Positions 1 through 7,940 of a stretch of DNA of 41,513 nucleotides are shown piece after piece (position 1 is the stretch's first letter; the number at the start of each line of letters is the position of its first letter). Under the pieces are notes generated by a model, which was not told the origin of the DNA, did not search any database, and saw nothing but the letters and a program-made list of their open reading frames with translations. Made by a program: the position numbers and the translations under genes. This DNA is from Gemmatimonadales bacterium (GTDB taxonomy: Bacteria; Gemmatimonadota; Gemmatimonadetes; Gemmatimonadales; GWC2-71-9): contig JAICWE010000026.1 of assembly GCA_025934955.1 (NCBI GenBank), positions 1-41,513 of the forward strand. Direction: 5' to 3'.

Positions 1-2
1 GC

Positions 3-413
3 TACGGCACGGACCTGCTCGCCGCGCCGGTGGCCGGTGCGCGTGCCGCGTGCGCCGCGCTGCTCGCGGCCGCACGCGGTGCCGGCGCGGCGCGCGGAGC
101 GGCGGCCGGCAGCGGCACCACGGTCGTCGCGTTCACGGTGGAGAGCCGCTTCACCGGCCGCGGCGTCGCCACGCTCGCGACGACGCTCGGACCGTTCGAG
201 CAGACGCTGCTGCTCGGCGCCGCGCCCGGCCCCCCGGGCACGCTCCCCGAGTCGGCCGACAGCAGCGCCGCCGCGCGCCGCCCGGCGCTCGGCCGGGTGA
301 CTCGCTGGGACCTCCCGGTCCGCTACGCCGGCTGGCCGGTTGAGACCGTCTCGTTAGGCGACGCGGACCGGCTCGCGACTCGGCTTGCCGGCTGGATCGG
401 AGGTGGGCAGTGA
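3..413 (+). CDS. Degenerate M42-family peptidase-like protein (C-terminal part; 5' end outside window)
   Basis: The frame is open from the window edge to a TGA at 411-413. It aligns by eye with the C-terminal half of the complete M42 peptidase encoded next to it. The block around 'RAACAALLAAA' matches 'RVGCTALLLAL', and 'RYAGWPVETVSL' matches 'RYSHSPAEVVDL'. At each place where the neighbour has a metal ligand or catalytic acid, this protein differs: DDR becomes GAR, REE becomes ESR, and the final His becomes Gly. It is therefore probably a catalytically inactive paralogue, perhaps a regulatory or structural partner. The stop overlaps the GTG start of the next gene (GTGA), so the two are translationally coupled. 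The 5' part is unseen, so overall length and any signal peptide are unknown. Confidence 0.6.
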   Translation, partial: YGTDLLAAPVAGARAACAALLAAARGAGAARGAAAGSGTTVVAFTVESRFTGRGVATLATTLGPFEQTLLLGAAPGPPGTLPESADSSAAARRPALGRVTRWDLPVRYAGWPVETVSLGDADRLATRLAGWIGGGQ

Positions 414-1531
414 TCGCGCGAATCTCCCTCGGCCGGACCGCGGTGCCGCTCCTCACGCTGGCGGCCGTGCTCGCTCCCATCAGCGCCGCCGCCGCACAAC
501 AGCGTCGGGCCGAGGATCTCGCGGAGACGACGGCCATTCTGCGCTCGCTGGTGGAGAGCTACGGCGTCTCCGGCGCCGAGGCGCCGGTGCGCGCGGCGGT
601 CGCCAGGCAGCTGCCCGCCTGGGCTCATAGCGAAACCGACAGCGCCGGCAACCTCCTCGTGCGGGTGGGCCGCGGCGCGCCGCTGGTCGTCTTCGTCGCG
701 CACATGGACGAGATCGGATTTTCGGTTACGGCGGTACGGGATGACGGATCGCTCGAGCTGAAGGCGGAGGGCGGCTTCTACCATTCGCTCTATGAGGGCC
801 GCCCCGCGCTGGTACACACGGCGAACGGCACGGTGCCCGGTGTGTTCATCCCCCGCGATTCGGCCGGGCCCGGCGCGCACCGTACGCCGCCGGCGCTCCG
901 GGTGGATGTGGGCACGACGACGCGGACCGCGACTGAATCACTCGGCGTGGCGGCGGGTGCCACGGTGACGATGCCGAAGGAGTTCGTGCCGCTCGCCGGC
1001 ACCCGCGCGACGGGCCGATCCTTCGACGATCGGGTGGGCTGCACGGCACTGCTGCTGGCGCTGCGGCATCTCGACCGCGCGCGGATCCGCCACGCGGTGC
1101 TGTTCGTCTTCAGCACGCGGGAGGAGATCGGCCTCGAGGGAGCGAAGGCCGCCGCCCACGATCTGGGCCTCGAGACCGCGCGGGTGCACGCGATCGACAC
1201 CTTCGTCTCCGCGGATGCGCCGCTCGAGCCCCGGGCCTTTGCCGATGCGCCGGTCGGATCGGGGCCCGTGTCCCGCGCGCTCGACGGCAGCAGCGCGACG
1301 CCGCCGGCCGATGTGGACTCGCTGGTGGCGCTCGCGCGTTCCCGCGGCATACCGCTTCAGGTCGGCACCACCGGTGGCGGCAATGACGGGTCGGTGTTCG
1401 CCGAGTTCGGCGTGCCCGACGTGGCGATCGGCTGGCCGCTCCGCTACTCCCACTCGCCGGCCGAGGTGGTGGACCTCCGGGACGTGAAGGCGCTCGGCGC
1501 GCTGGTGCAGGCGATCGCCGAACGCTGGTGA
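410..1531 (+). CDS. Secreted M42-family metallo-aminopeptidase
   Basis: 373 residues from a GTG that overlaps the previous stop. A signal peptide is visible: a basic start, a hydrophobic core at residues 9-24, then Ala-rich 'AAAAQ' near 26-30, so export is expected. The M42/M28-like co-catalytic zinc site is complete: H98 and D100 in 'AHMDEIGF', D206-D207 in 'SFDDRVG', E238-E239 in 'TREEIG', an Asp in 'AIDTFVSAD' (263 or 269), and H348 in 'RYSHSPAEV'. The family removes N-terminal residues from peptides, and some members are annotated as glucanase M or deblocking aminopeptidase. Most M42 enzymes are cytoplasmic, so a signal peptide is less usual. Substrate cannot be told from sequence. Confidence 0.85.
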   Translation: MIARISLGRTAVPLLTLAAVLAPISAAAAQQRRAEDLAETTAILRSLVESYGVSGAEAPVRAAVARQLPAWAHSETDSAGNLLVRVGRGAPLVVFVAHMDEIGFSVTAVRDDGSLELKAEGGFYHSLYEGRPALVHTANGTVPGVFIPRDSAGPGAHRTPPALRVDVGTTTRTATESLGVAAGATVTMPKEFVPLAGTRATGRSFDDRVGCTALLLALRHLDRARIRHAVLFVFSTREEIGLEGAKAAAHDLGLETARVHAIDTFVSADAPLEPRAFADAPVGSGPVSRALDGSSATPPADVDSLVALARSRGIPLQVGTTGGGNDGSVFAEFGVPDVAIGWPLRYSHSPAEVVDLRDVKALGALVQAIAERW

Positions 1532-1575
1532 GGAGAGCGGCCCGCTGCCGCACCGGTGCCCCACCGGTGCCGCGC

Positions 1576-1593
1576 ATGTGACGGCGGTCACAT
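1576..1593. promoter_or_regulatory. Crp/Fnr-family operator upstream of formate dehydrogenase
   Basis: A perfect dyad: ATGTGAC, four spacer bases GGCG, then GTCACAT. It contains the classical Crp pattern TGTGA-N6-TCACA. The dyad centre at 1584.5 lies about 40 bases before the start site expected from the -10-like TACCTT at 1613-1618. That is the spacing of a class II activator site. The half-site is Crp-like rather than the TTGAT of Fnr, but other Crp/Fnr members (Dnr, NtcA-like) cannot be excluded. Confidence 0.7.
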
Positions 1594-1612
1594 ATCGCCG
1601 GCCCGCGGACGC

Positions 1613-1618
1613 TACCTT
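1613..1618 (+). promoter_or_regulatory. Putative -10 element of the fdh operon
   Basis: TACCTT lies in the only stretch between the Crp-type dyad and the fdh start that resembles a -10 hexamer. It puts transcription start near 1625 and leaves a leader of about 57 bases. No good -35 is seen, as expected for an activator-dependent promoter. A GGAG at 1669-1672 can serve as ribosome binding site for the ATG at 1682. Confidence 0.4.
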
Positions 1619-1681
1619 CGCAAGACGGCGCATGAGAGAGGGGCGCCGCGCCGCACGCCAACGCACCCGGAGCCACTCGCC

Positions 1682-4600
1682 ATGCCGCCGCTCTCCCGCC
1701 GCCAGTTCCTCGCCCGCGCCGGCTTCGGCGCCGGCACCGCGCTCGGCGCCGTCACCGCGCTGGGCGCCGACCCCGAGACCGTGCGCGCCGCAACGACGCC
1801 GCTCGGCTGGAAGCTCCGGGAAACCAAGGTGGTTCCGTCGGTCTGTCCCTACTGCGCCGTCGGCTGCGGCCAGCTGCTGCACGTGCGCGACGGCCGCCTG
1901 ATCAACGTCGAAGGCAATCCGGACAGCCCCATCTCCCGCGGCAATCTCTGCCCCAAGGGCGCGGCCAGCTTCCAGCTCACCGTCAACCCCGACCGCCAGA
2001 CGAAGTGCCTGCACCGCAAGCCGGGCGCGACCCGGTGGGAGCCGATCGCGCTGGACGACGCGATGGACCGCATCGCGGCGCTGGTGAAGAAGACCCGCGA
2101 CGAGACCTTCCACGCTACCGCGACGATCAACGGCCGCACCGTCACCGTCAACAACACGCTGGCGATCGCGTCGCTCGGCGGCGCGACGCTCGACAACGAG
2201 TGGAACTACGCCCAGGCCAAGCTCTGGCGCGGCCTGGGCGGCGTGTTCATCGAGAACCAGGCGCGCATATGACACTCCTCCACGGTCCCCGGTCTGGGGG
2301 TCTCGTTCGGTAGAGGCGGCGCCACGACGTTCCAGCAGGATCTGCAGAACGCCGACAGCATCGTCATCATGGGATCGAACTTCGCCGAGTGCCATCCGGT
2401 GGGGTTCCGCTGGGTGATGAAGGCGAAGGAGCGCGGCTGCAAGGTCATCCACATCGACCCGCGCTTCACCCGCACCAGCGCGATGGCCGATCTCCACGTC
2501 GCCATCCGCTCGGGCAGCGACATCGCCTTCCTCGGCGGGCTCGTCAACTACATCCTGACCAACGATCGCTGGTTCAAGGAGTACGTCGTCGCCTACACCA
2601 ACGCGGCGACGATCGTCGCGCCGGAGTACCAGGACAGCGAGGATCTCGACGGCCTCTTCTCCGGCTATGACCCCGAGGGCCGGGTGTACGACACGAGCTC
2701 GTGGGCCTACGCCGGCACCGCGGCGGGCACGCCGAACATGGGGCACGGCGCCAAGTCGGCCAACGAGCCGCACAGCAAGGAGGGCAACCCGGGGATGGAC
2801 CTCCGGCGTTATCCGCCGCGCAGCGATCCCACGCTGCAGGATCCGCACTGCGTCTTCCAGATCCTCAAGCGGCACTACGCGCGCTACACCCCGGAGATGG
2901 TGGCGAGCATCTGCGGCTGCACGCCGGCCGAGTTCGACATCGTCGCCAGGACGTTGTGCGACAACTCGGGGCGGGAGCGCACCTCGGCGTTCGCGTACGC
3001 GGTCGGCTGGACCCAGCACACGGTCGGCGTGCAGTACATCCGGACCGCCGGCATCGTGCAGGCGCTGCTCGGCAACATCGGCCGGCCCGGCGGCGGCATC
3101 ATGGCGCTGCGCGGCCACGCGACGATTCAGGGTTCGACCGACATCGCCACGCTCTACAACCTGCTCCCCGGCTACCTCACCGCGCCGTCGGTGCAGATTC
3201 CCGATCACGACACGCTCGAGGGCTGGCTCCGCCGCGAGATGCCCACGACCGGCTGGTGGGCCAACGGGCGGAAGTACATGGTCTCGTTCCTCAAGGCGTG
3301 GTACGGCGACGCCGCGCGGGCGGACAACGAGTGGGGCTACCAGCTCCTGCCGAAGAACGTCGGCGACCACTCGCACATGCCGATGTTCGTCGCCATGCAC
3401 GAAGGCGTGGTGAAGGGATTCATGGCGATCGGCCAGAACCCGGCCGTGGGCGGACAGAACGCCGTCTACCAGCGCGCCGGTCTCGCCAATCTCGACTGGA
3501 TGGTCGCGCGCGACATCTTCATGACCGAGACCGCCGACTTCTGGCGCGCGCCCGACGTGAAGGACCCGTCGGCGATACAGACCGAGGTCTTCTTCCTCCC
3601 GGCGGCGACCGTGCCGGAGATGGACGGCTCGTTCACCAACACCCAGCGGCTGCTCCAATGGCACGACAAGGGAGTCGAGTCGCCCGGCGACTGCCGCAGC
3701 GATCTCTGGTTCACCCACCATCTCTACCAGCGGCTGCGTGCGCTGTATCAGGGCTCGACCAATCCCAACGACGTACCGTTCCTCTCGCTCACCTGGGATT
3801 TCGAAGAGGAAGGCCCGCGCCGCGAGCCGAAGGCCGAGAGCATCCTGAAGGAGGTGAACGGCTACACCCTGCCGGATCGCGTGCCGGTCGCCGCCTTCGC
3901 CGACCTGAAGGACGACGGCTCGACCGTGAGCGGCGCCTGGATCTACACCGGCGTCTATCCGAAGGACGGCGTGAACAAGGCCGCGAGTCGGAACGGCGAC
4001 GACTGGGTCGCGCTCGGCTGGGGCTTCGCGTGGCCCGCCAACCGGCACATCCTGTACAACCGCGCCAGCGCGGACCCGAGCGGGCGCCCCTGGTCGGAGC
4101 GGAAGAAGTACGTCTGGTGGAGTGAAGACGAGAAGCAGTGGGTCGGCTACGACATTCCCGACTTCCAGGTGACCAAGCCGCCGAGCTACCGCGGTGTCTG
4201 GTCCAGGGGCGGGATGGACGCACTGGACGGCACCGACGCGTTCATCATGAAGCCGGATGGGAAGGCGTGGCTCTTCGCGCCGAGCGGGCTGGTGGACGGT
4301 CCGATGCCGACGCACTACGAGCCGTGGGAAGGCCCGGGCGCCAACGCGCTGTACAAGGCGGCGCCGCGGAATCCCGTCGCCAAGCTCTTCAACGTCGTCG
4401 GCAACCGCTACATCGATCCGGGCGACGCCGCGTTTCCGATCGTCATCAGCACCTATCGGCTCACCGAGCACCACCTGAGCGGCGTGATGAGCCGCTGGGT
4501 GCCGTGGCTCGCCGAGCTGCAGCCGGAGCTGTTCGTCGAGCTGTCGCCGGAGCTGGCGCGCGAGCGCGGCATCGGCAACACCGACTGGGTGACGGTGGCG

Positions 4601-5026
4601 ACGCCGCGCACCGCCATCGAATGCAAGGCGCTGGTCACGCGGCGACTCAAGCCATTCCAGGTGATGGGGCGGACGGTGCACCAGGTCGGCATGCCGTGGC
4701 ACTGGGGCTATCGCGGCATCGTGACGGGCGCGGTGGTCAACACCCTCGCATCGCTGGTCGGCGACCCCAACGTCACGATTCACGAAGGCAAGGCGTTCAT
4801 GTGCCAGCTCCACGCCGGCCGCCGCGCCGAGGAGGTGGCGCGCGGACTGCCGGACCGGGCACTGCCGCTGCCGCACGTCGGCCGGCGCGAGCGTCAGGCG
4901 GCGGAAGCGATGATCGACCGCGGCATCACGCTGGCCGAGCAGGCGTCGTCGCTCGACGAGCTGGTGGTGAAGGAGCCGGCGCCCTACCTGCCGCTCGACG
5001 CGCCGATCGGAGTCTACCATGGCTAA
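1682..5026 (+). CDS. fdnG: Respiratory formate dehydrogenase, catalytic alpha subunit (selenocysteine, Mo/W-bis-MGD)
   Basis: Oxidises formate to CO2 and passes electrons to the iron-sulfur subunit. The frame runs through an in-frame TGA at 2270-2272, codon 197, read as selenocysteine. It falls in the context 'ENQARI-U-H', where E. coli FdnG has Sec196 in 'ENQARV-U-H'. The frame is identical on both sides of the TGA, and downstream 'AECHPVGFRW' continues the family pattern. Residues 5-10 'SRRQFL' form a twin-arginine signal followed by a hydrophobic stretch, so the folded enzyme is exported. C55, C58, C62 and C90 bind the N-terminal 4Fe-4S cluster. At 1114 residues it is about 100 longer than E. 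coli FdnG. Its stop overlaps the next start by 8 bases. An automatic annotation would split it into a short protein (1682-2272) and a longer one from 2369. Confidence 0.95.
2270..2302 (+). other. Selenocysteine TGA codon with bacterial SECIS-like hairpin
   Basis: TGA at 2270-2272 is followed 18 bases later by loop GGTCT (2291-2295), closed by CCCC (2287-2290) and GGGG (2296-2299). From memory, E. coli fdhF has the same GGTCT apical loop at the same 18-base distance from its TGA; this is the part recognised by SelB. The lower stem was not folded by computation. Confidence 0.85.
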
Positions 5027-5837
5027 GGGGTTCTACACCGACACCACGGTGTGCATCGGCTGCAAGGCGTGCCAGGTGGCGTGTCACCAGTGGAATGGAC
5101 TGCCGGCCGAAGAGCCGGGCGAACGCGAGCTCACCGGCGACTCCTACGACAACACCGGCACTCTCAGCGCGCTCAACTGGCGGCACGTGAAGTTCATCGA
5201 GCAGATCCCCGAGGACCGGCATCAGAACGGCTTCCTCGACGGCTCGCGGTGGCTCATGATGTCCGACGTCTGCAAGCACTGCGTGCACGCCGGCTGCCTC
5301 GAGGTCTGTCCCACCGGCGCCATCATCCGCACCGAGTTCGACTCCGTCTTCATCCAGACCGACGTCTGCAATGGCTGCCGGGCCTGTCTCGCCGCCTGTC
5401 CGTTCGGCGTGGTGGACATCGGCTCGGACGGGAAGGCGCACAAGTGCACGCTGTGTTACGACCGGCTGCAGCACGGGATGGAGCCGGCGTGCGCGCAGGC
5501 GTGCCCGACCGACTCGATCCGCTTCGGCGAGGTGAGCGAGCTGATGGCGCTGGCCGAGCAGCGCGCGGCCGATCTCGGCGCCCACGGCATCCAGGCGCAG
5601 ATCTACGGCAAGGACGACATCGTCGGCGGACTCAACTGCTTTTACCTGCTGGTGGACAAGCCGGAGGTGTACGGGCTCCCGGCCAAACCCGAGCTTCCGT
5701 CCAGCAACGTCGCGGCGGCATTGGGCGGCAGCGCGGCCACGGCGGCGCTGCTCGCGATCACCGGCGCGGTGAGCTTCCGCAAGCGGCGCATGGACGACAT
5801 GAGCCGGGACGAATCGGCGCCGGAGGATGAGCCGTGA
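5019..5837 (+). CDS. fdnH: Formate dehydrogenase iron-sulfur (beta) subunit
   Basis: 272 residues. Carries electrons from the catalytic subunit to the membrane anchor. Four ferredoxin-type cysteine groups are visible in the usual order: 'CIGCKACQVAC', 'CKHCVHAGCLEVC', 'CNGCRACLAAC' and 'CTLCYDR...CAQAC', which together bind four 4Fe-4S clusters. Near the C-terminus a single hydrophobic helix (about residues 228-250) precedes a basic stretch 'RKRR', matching the membrane tail of FdnH. No own signal peptide is seen, so it is probably exported with the Tat-bearing alpha subunit. The start overlaps the end of the alpha gene by 8 bases, and its stop overlaps the next start by 4. Confidence 0.93.
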   Translation: MAKGFYTDTTVCIGCKACQVACHQWNGLPAEEPGERELTGDSYDNTGTLSALNWRHVKFIEQIPEDRHQNGFLDGSRWLMMSDVCKHCVHAGCLEVCPTGAIIRTEFDSVFIQTDVCNGCRACLAACPFGVVDIGSDGKAHKCTLCYDRLQHGMEPACAQACPTDSIRFGEVSELMALAEQRAADLGAHGIQAQIYGKDDIVGGLNCFYLLVDKPEVYGLPAKPELPSSNVAAALGGSAATAALLAITGAVSFRKRRMDDMSRDESAPEDEP

Positions 5838-6814
5838 GCCCGCCGCTCATGGCGCTGCAGTGGGCCGTGAACCCCGGGAGCGGTGTACCGCTTCCGCCGC
5901 GGTGGGGCTGGTACGTCATCCTCTACTTCTTCGTCGGCGGGCTCGCCGCCGGCTGCTACGCCATCGCGGCGGCGCTCGATCTCGCCGGCGAGCCGCGCGA
6001 CCGCGACACGGTCAGGACCGGCTACCTGCTCGCGCTGCCGGGACTGCTGATCTGTACCCTGCTGCTGATCATCGATCTCGGCCGGCCGGAGCGATTCTGG
6101 CACATGCTGATCAAGTCGAAGCATGTGCCGGCGCTGCTCCTCAAGTACTGGTCGCCGATCTCGCTCGGCTCCTGGATCCTTGCGGTCTTCGGGCTGTTCG
6201 CGTTCGTGGCGTTCGTCGGGGCCGTGGTGGACGCGGGCCGGCTCCGCTGGCGTGCCGCCGAGCGTGCCGTTGCCGGGGTGCGGCGGCTGCCGTCCGGCGT
6301 GCGCGTGGCGTGGCTCGCGCTCGGCATCCTCGCCGGATGCGCGCTCGGCGGATACACCGGCGTCCTCCTGGTGGGGACGACGCGCCCGGTGTGGTACAAC
6401 GCGATCCCGTTGGGCGGGCTCTTCCTCGCCTCGGCGGCGTCCACGTCATACGCGCTCCTGCTGCTGCTTCTGCTCCGGCGCGGGCGCGCCGCCGCCGATC
6501 CCGCGCTGGTCAAGCTCTCCGATGCCGACGGCTGGGCCCTCCTCATCGAGCTCGCGCTGGTGGTGCTGCTGCTGCTGATGCTCGGCGCCGTCGCGCGGCC
6601 CATCGTCAGCGGCGTGTACGGCGCACTCTTCTGGATCGGTGTAGTCATCGTGGGCCTGGTGCTCCCGCTGCTGCTGCACGTCCGCCACTCCGAGCGGAGT
6701 GCGTTTGCCGGCCTGCGCGGCCGCGCGGTGCTCGTGCTCATCGGCGGGCTCGTGCTCCGGTTCGTCGTCGTGATGGCGCCGCAGTGGCCCCGCGTCCCGC
6801 CGTGGCACCTGTGA
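5834..6814 (+). CDS. nrfD: NrfD/PsrC-type membrane anchor subunit of formate dehydrogenase
   Basis: 326 residues from a GTG overlapping the fdnH stop. About eight long hydrophobic segments fill the protein, with 'IIDLGRPERFWHM' between the second and third. This motif is typical of NrfD/PsrC proteins, which pass electrons between an iron-sulfur subunit and quinone without heme. It stands where FdnGHI complexes carry the cytochrome b556 subunit FdnI; no such heme protein is encoded here. The inferred role is quinone reduction by electrons from formate. Close coupling to fdnH supports a three-subunit complex. Confidence 0.88.
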   Translation: MSPPLMALQWAVNPGSGVPLPPRWGWYVILYFFVGGLAAGCYAIAAALDLAGEPRDRDTVRTGYLLALPGLLICTLLLIIDLGRPERFWHMLIKSKHVPALLLKYWSPISLGSWILAVFGLFAFVAFVGAVVDAGRLRWRAAERAVAGVRRLPSGVRVAWLALGILAGCALGGYTGVLLVGTTRPVWYNAIPLGGLFLASAASTSYALLLLLLLRRGRAAADPALVKLSDADGWALLIELALVVLLLLMLGAVARPIVSGVYGALFWIGVVIVGLVLPLLLHVRHSERSAFAGLRGRAVLVLIGGLVLRFVVVMAPQWPRVPPWHL

Positions 6815-7137
6815 CGCGCGCGCCGGCCGGGCTCGTCCTCGCGCTCGCCCTCGCGGCGGTCGGCTCGGCTGCGTGCTCGCCCGAGGCGACGCGCCGGCGG
6901 GACGGCGGGCTCGGCGCCGACCCCGGCAACCGCGAGTGGATCGCGGCCAGCCCGGTGGATCCGCGCGCGGCGGACACGACGATGTGGCCCGGCCGCGATC
7001 CGGCTCCCGTCGAACGGCTGGCTCGCGGTGATGAGCCGCCGCTGCCCTCACCGGCCGGAAAGACCCGGGGCAGCCCCGCCGAGCGGCGCGCCTTCGAGAA
7101 CGGCGCGGCGACCGCGCGCCATCCGGAGCAGCGTTGA
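6811..7137 (+). CDS. Small lipoprotein of the formate dehydrogenase operon, function unknown
   Basis: 108 residues from a GTG that overlaps the nrfD stop by 4 bases. The N-terminus is a lipoprotein signal: basic 'MTRAP', a hydrophobic run 'LVLALALAAVG', and a lipobox ending in Cys in 'GSAACSPEA'. The rest is Pro, Arg and Ala rich with no cysteine or heme motif. I recognise no family. 'PGNREWIAASPVDPRAADTTMW' is the least biased stretch. It is tightly coupled on both sides, so it probably belongs to the complex or its assembly. Codon use resembles its neighbours, so it is unlikely to be a spurious frame. Confidence 0.7.
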   Translation: MTRAPAGLVLALALAAVGSAACSPEATRRRDGGLGADPGNREWIAASPVDPRAADTTMWPGRDPAPVERLARGDEPPLPSPAGKTRGSPAERRAFENGAATARHPEQR

Positions 7138-7931
7138 GCGCGCGCTCGCCGCTCGACGCGGCGGTCGAGCATGCGCCGGCGCTGGCCGGTGCGGCGCGTC
7201 TCATCCGCACGCTCGCGGCGGCGCTCGCCGAGCTGCCGGCTACGCTGCCTGACGGCGTGCCGCACCTTCCCGCGGCGGCGATGCGTCTCGCTGCCGGCAT
7301 CCCGGCGCTCGAGGGCGAACCGCTGCTCGATGACGCCTCGCTTGCGCGGAACGTGGAATTCCTGATGCGAATGCTGGCTCTGGATGGTGCCGCGTCGCTC
7401 CGCGAGCGGATCGCCGATGACCAGCTCGCGACGGCCGCACTCCAGGGTGCGTGGCCGACGATCGCGGCGGCGGCCGTGCGCCTCGACTGCGGACCCGACG
7501 CGCTGGTCACGCTGTGCGACTTCGCGGCCAGACCGGTACTGCGCGCGGGCCGTACGGCGGTGAGCGCGCTCCTCCGGGAGGCACGCTGGCGGCGGGGCAG
7601 CTGTCCGGTGTGCGGCGCGGCGCCGCTTCTCGCCGAGCTCGCCGCCGCGGAGCGGGAGCGTCGGCTCCGCTGCGGGCGCTGCGCGGCGGCGTGGGCGTTC
7701 CCGCGGCTTCGCTGCCCCGCGTGCGACGCATCGGAGCACCGCAACTTCCGCTATCTGCACGGCGACGGCGACGGCGACAGCCGCCGGCTGGAGGTGTGCG
7801 ACGGATGCGGCACCTATCTCAAGTCGGTCGCCGTGCTCGATCCGCTGTCAACCGAGCAGTTGCTGGAGGTGGACCTCGCGACCGCCGCGCTCGACGCTGC
7901 GGCGATCGGGCTCGGGCTCAGGCATGCGTGA
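7134..7931 (+). CDS. fdhE: Formate dehydrogenase accessory protein FdhE
   Basis: 265 residues from a TTG overlapping the lipoprotein stop (TTGA). Four CxxC pairs lie in the C-terminal half: C157/C160 in 'SCPVCG', C180/C183 in 'RCGRC', C194/C197 in 'CPACD' and C222/C225 in 'CDGC'. This rubredoxin-like set defines FdhE, a cytoplasmic protein needed to mature Tat-exported formate dehydrogenase before export. It ends the operon; the next gene converges after 9 bases with no clear terminator hairpin. The sulfurtransferase FdhD, normally also required, is not in the window. Confidence 0.9.
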   Translation: MSARSPLDAAVEHAPALAGAARLIRTLAAALAELPATLPDGVPHLPAAAMRLAAGIPALEGEPLLDDASLARNVEFLMRMLALDGAASLRERIADDQLATAALQGAWPTIAAAAVRLDCGPDALVTLCDFAARPVLRAGRTAVSALLREARWRRGSCPVCGAAPLLAELAAAERERRLRCGRCAAAWAFPRLRCPACDASEHRNFRYLHGDGDGDSRRLEVCDGCGTYLKSVAVLDPLSTEQLLEVDLATAALDAAAIGLGLRHA

Positions 7932-7940
7932 GATGCAGCG

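Noticed and set aside
2270-2368. fdnG as a pseudogene or frameshift
   Set aside because: The frame is unchanged on both sides of the TGA, which falls at the selenocysteine position with a SECIS-like loop.
938-5020. Open frame of 1360 codons on the minus strand across the peptidase and fdnG genes
   Set aside because: It is antisense to clear protein families, rich in Arg, His and Val with no motif, as expected of shadow frames in high-G+C DNA.
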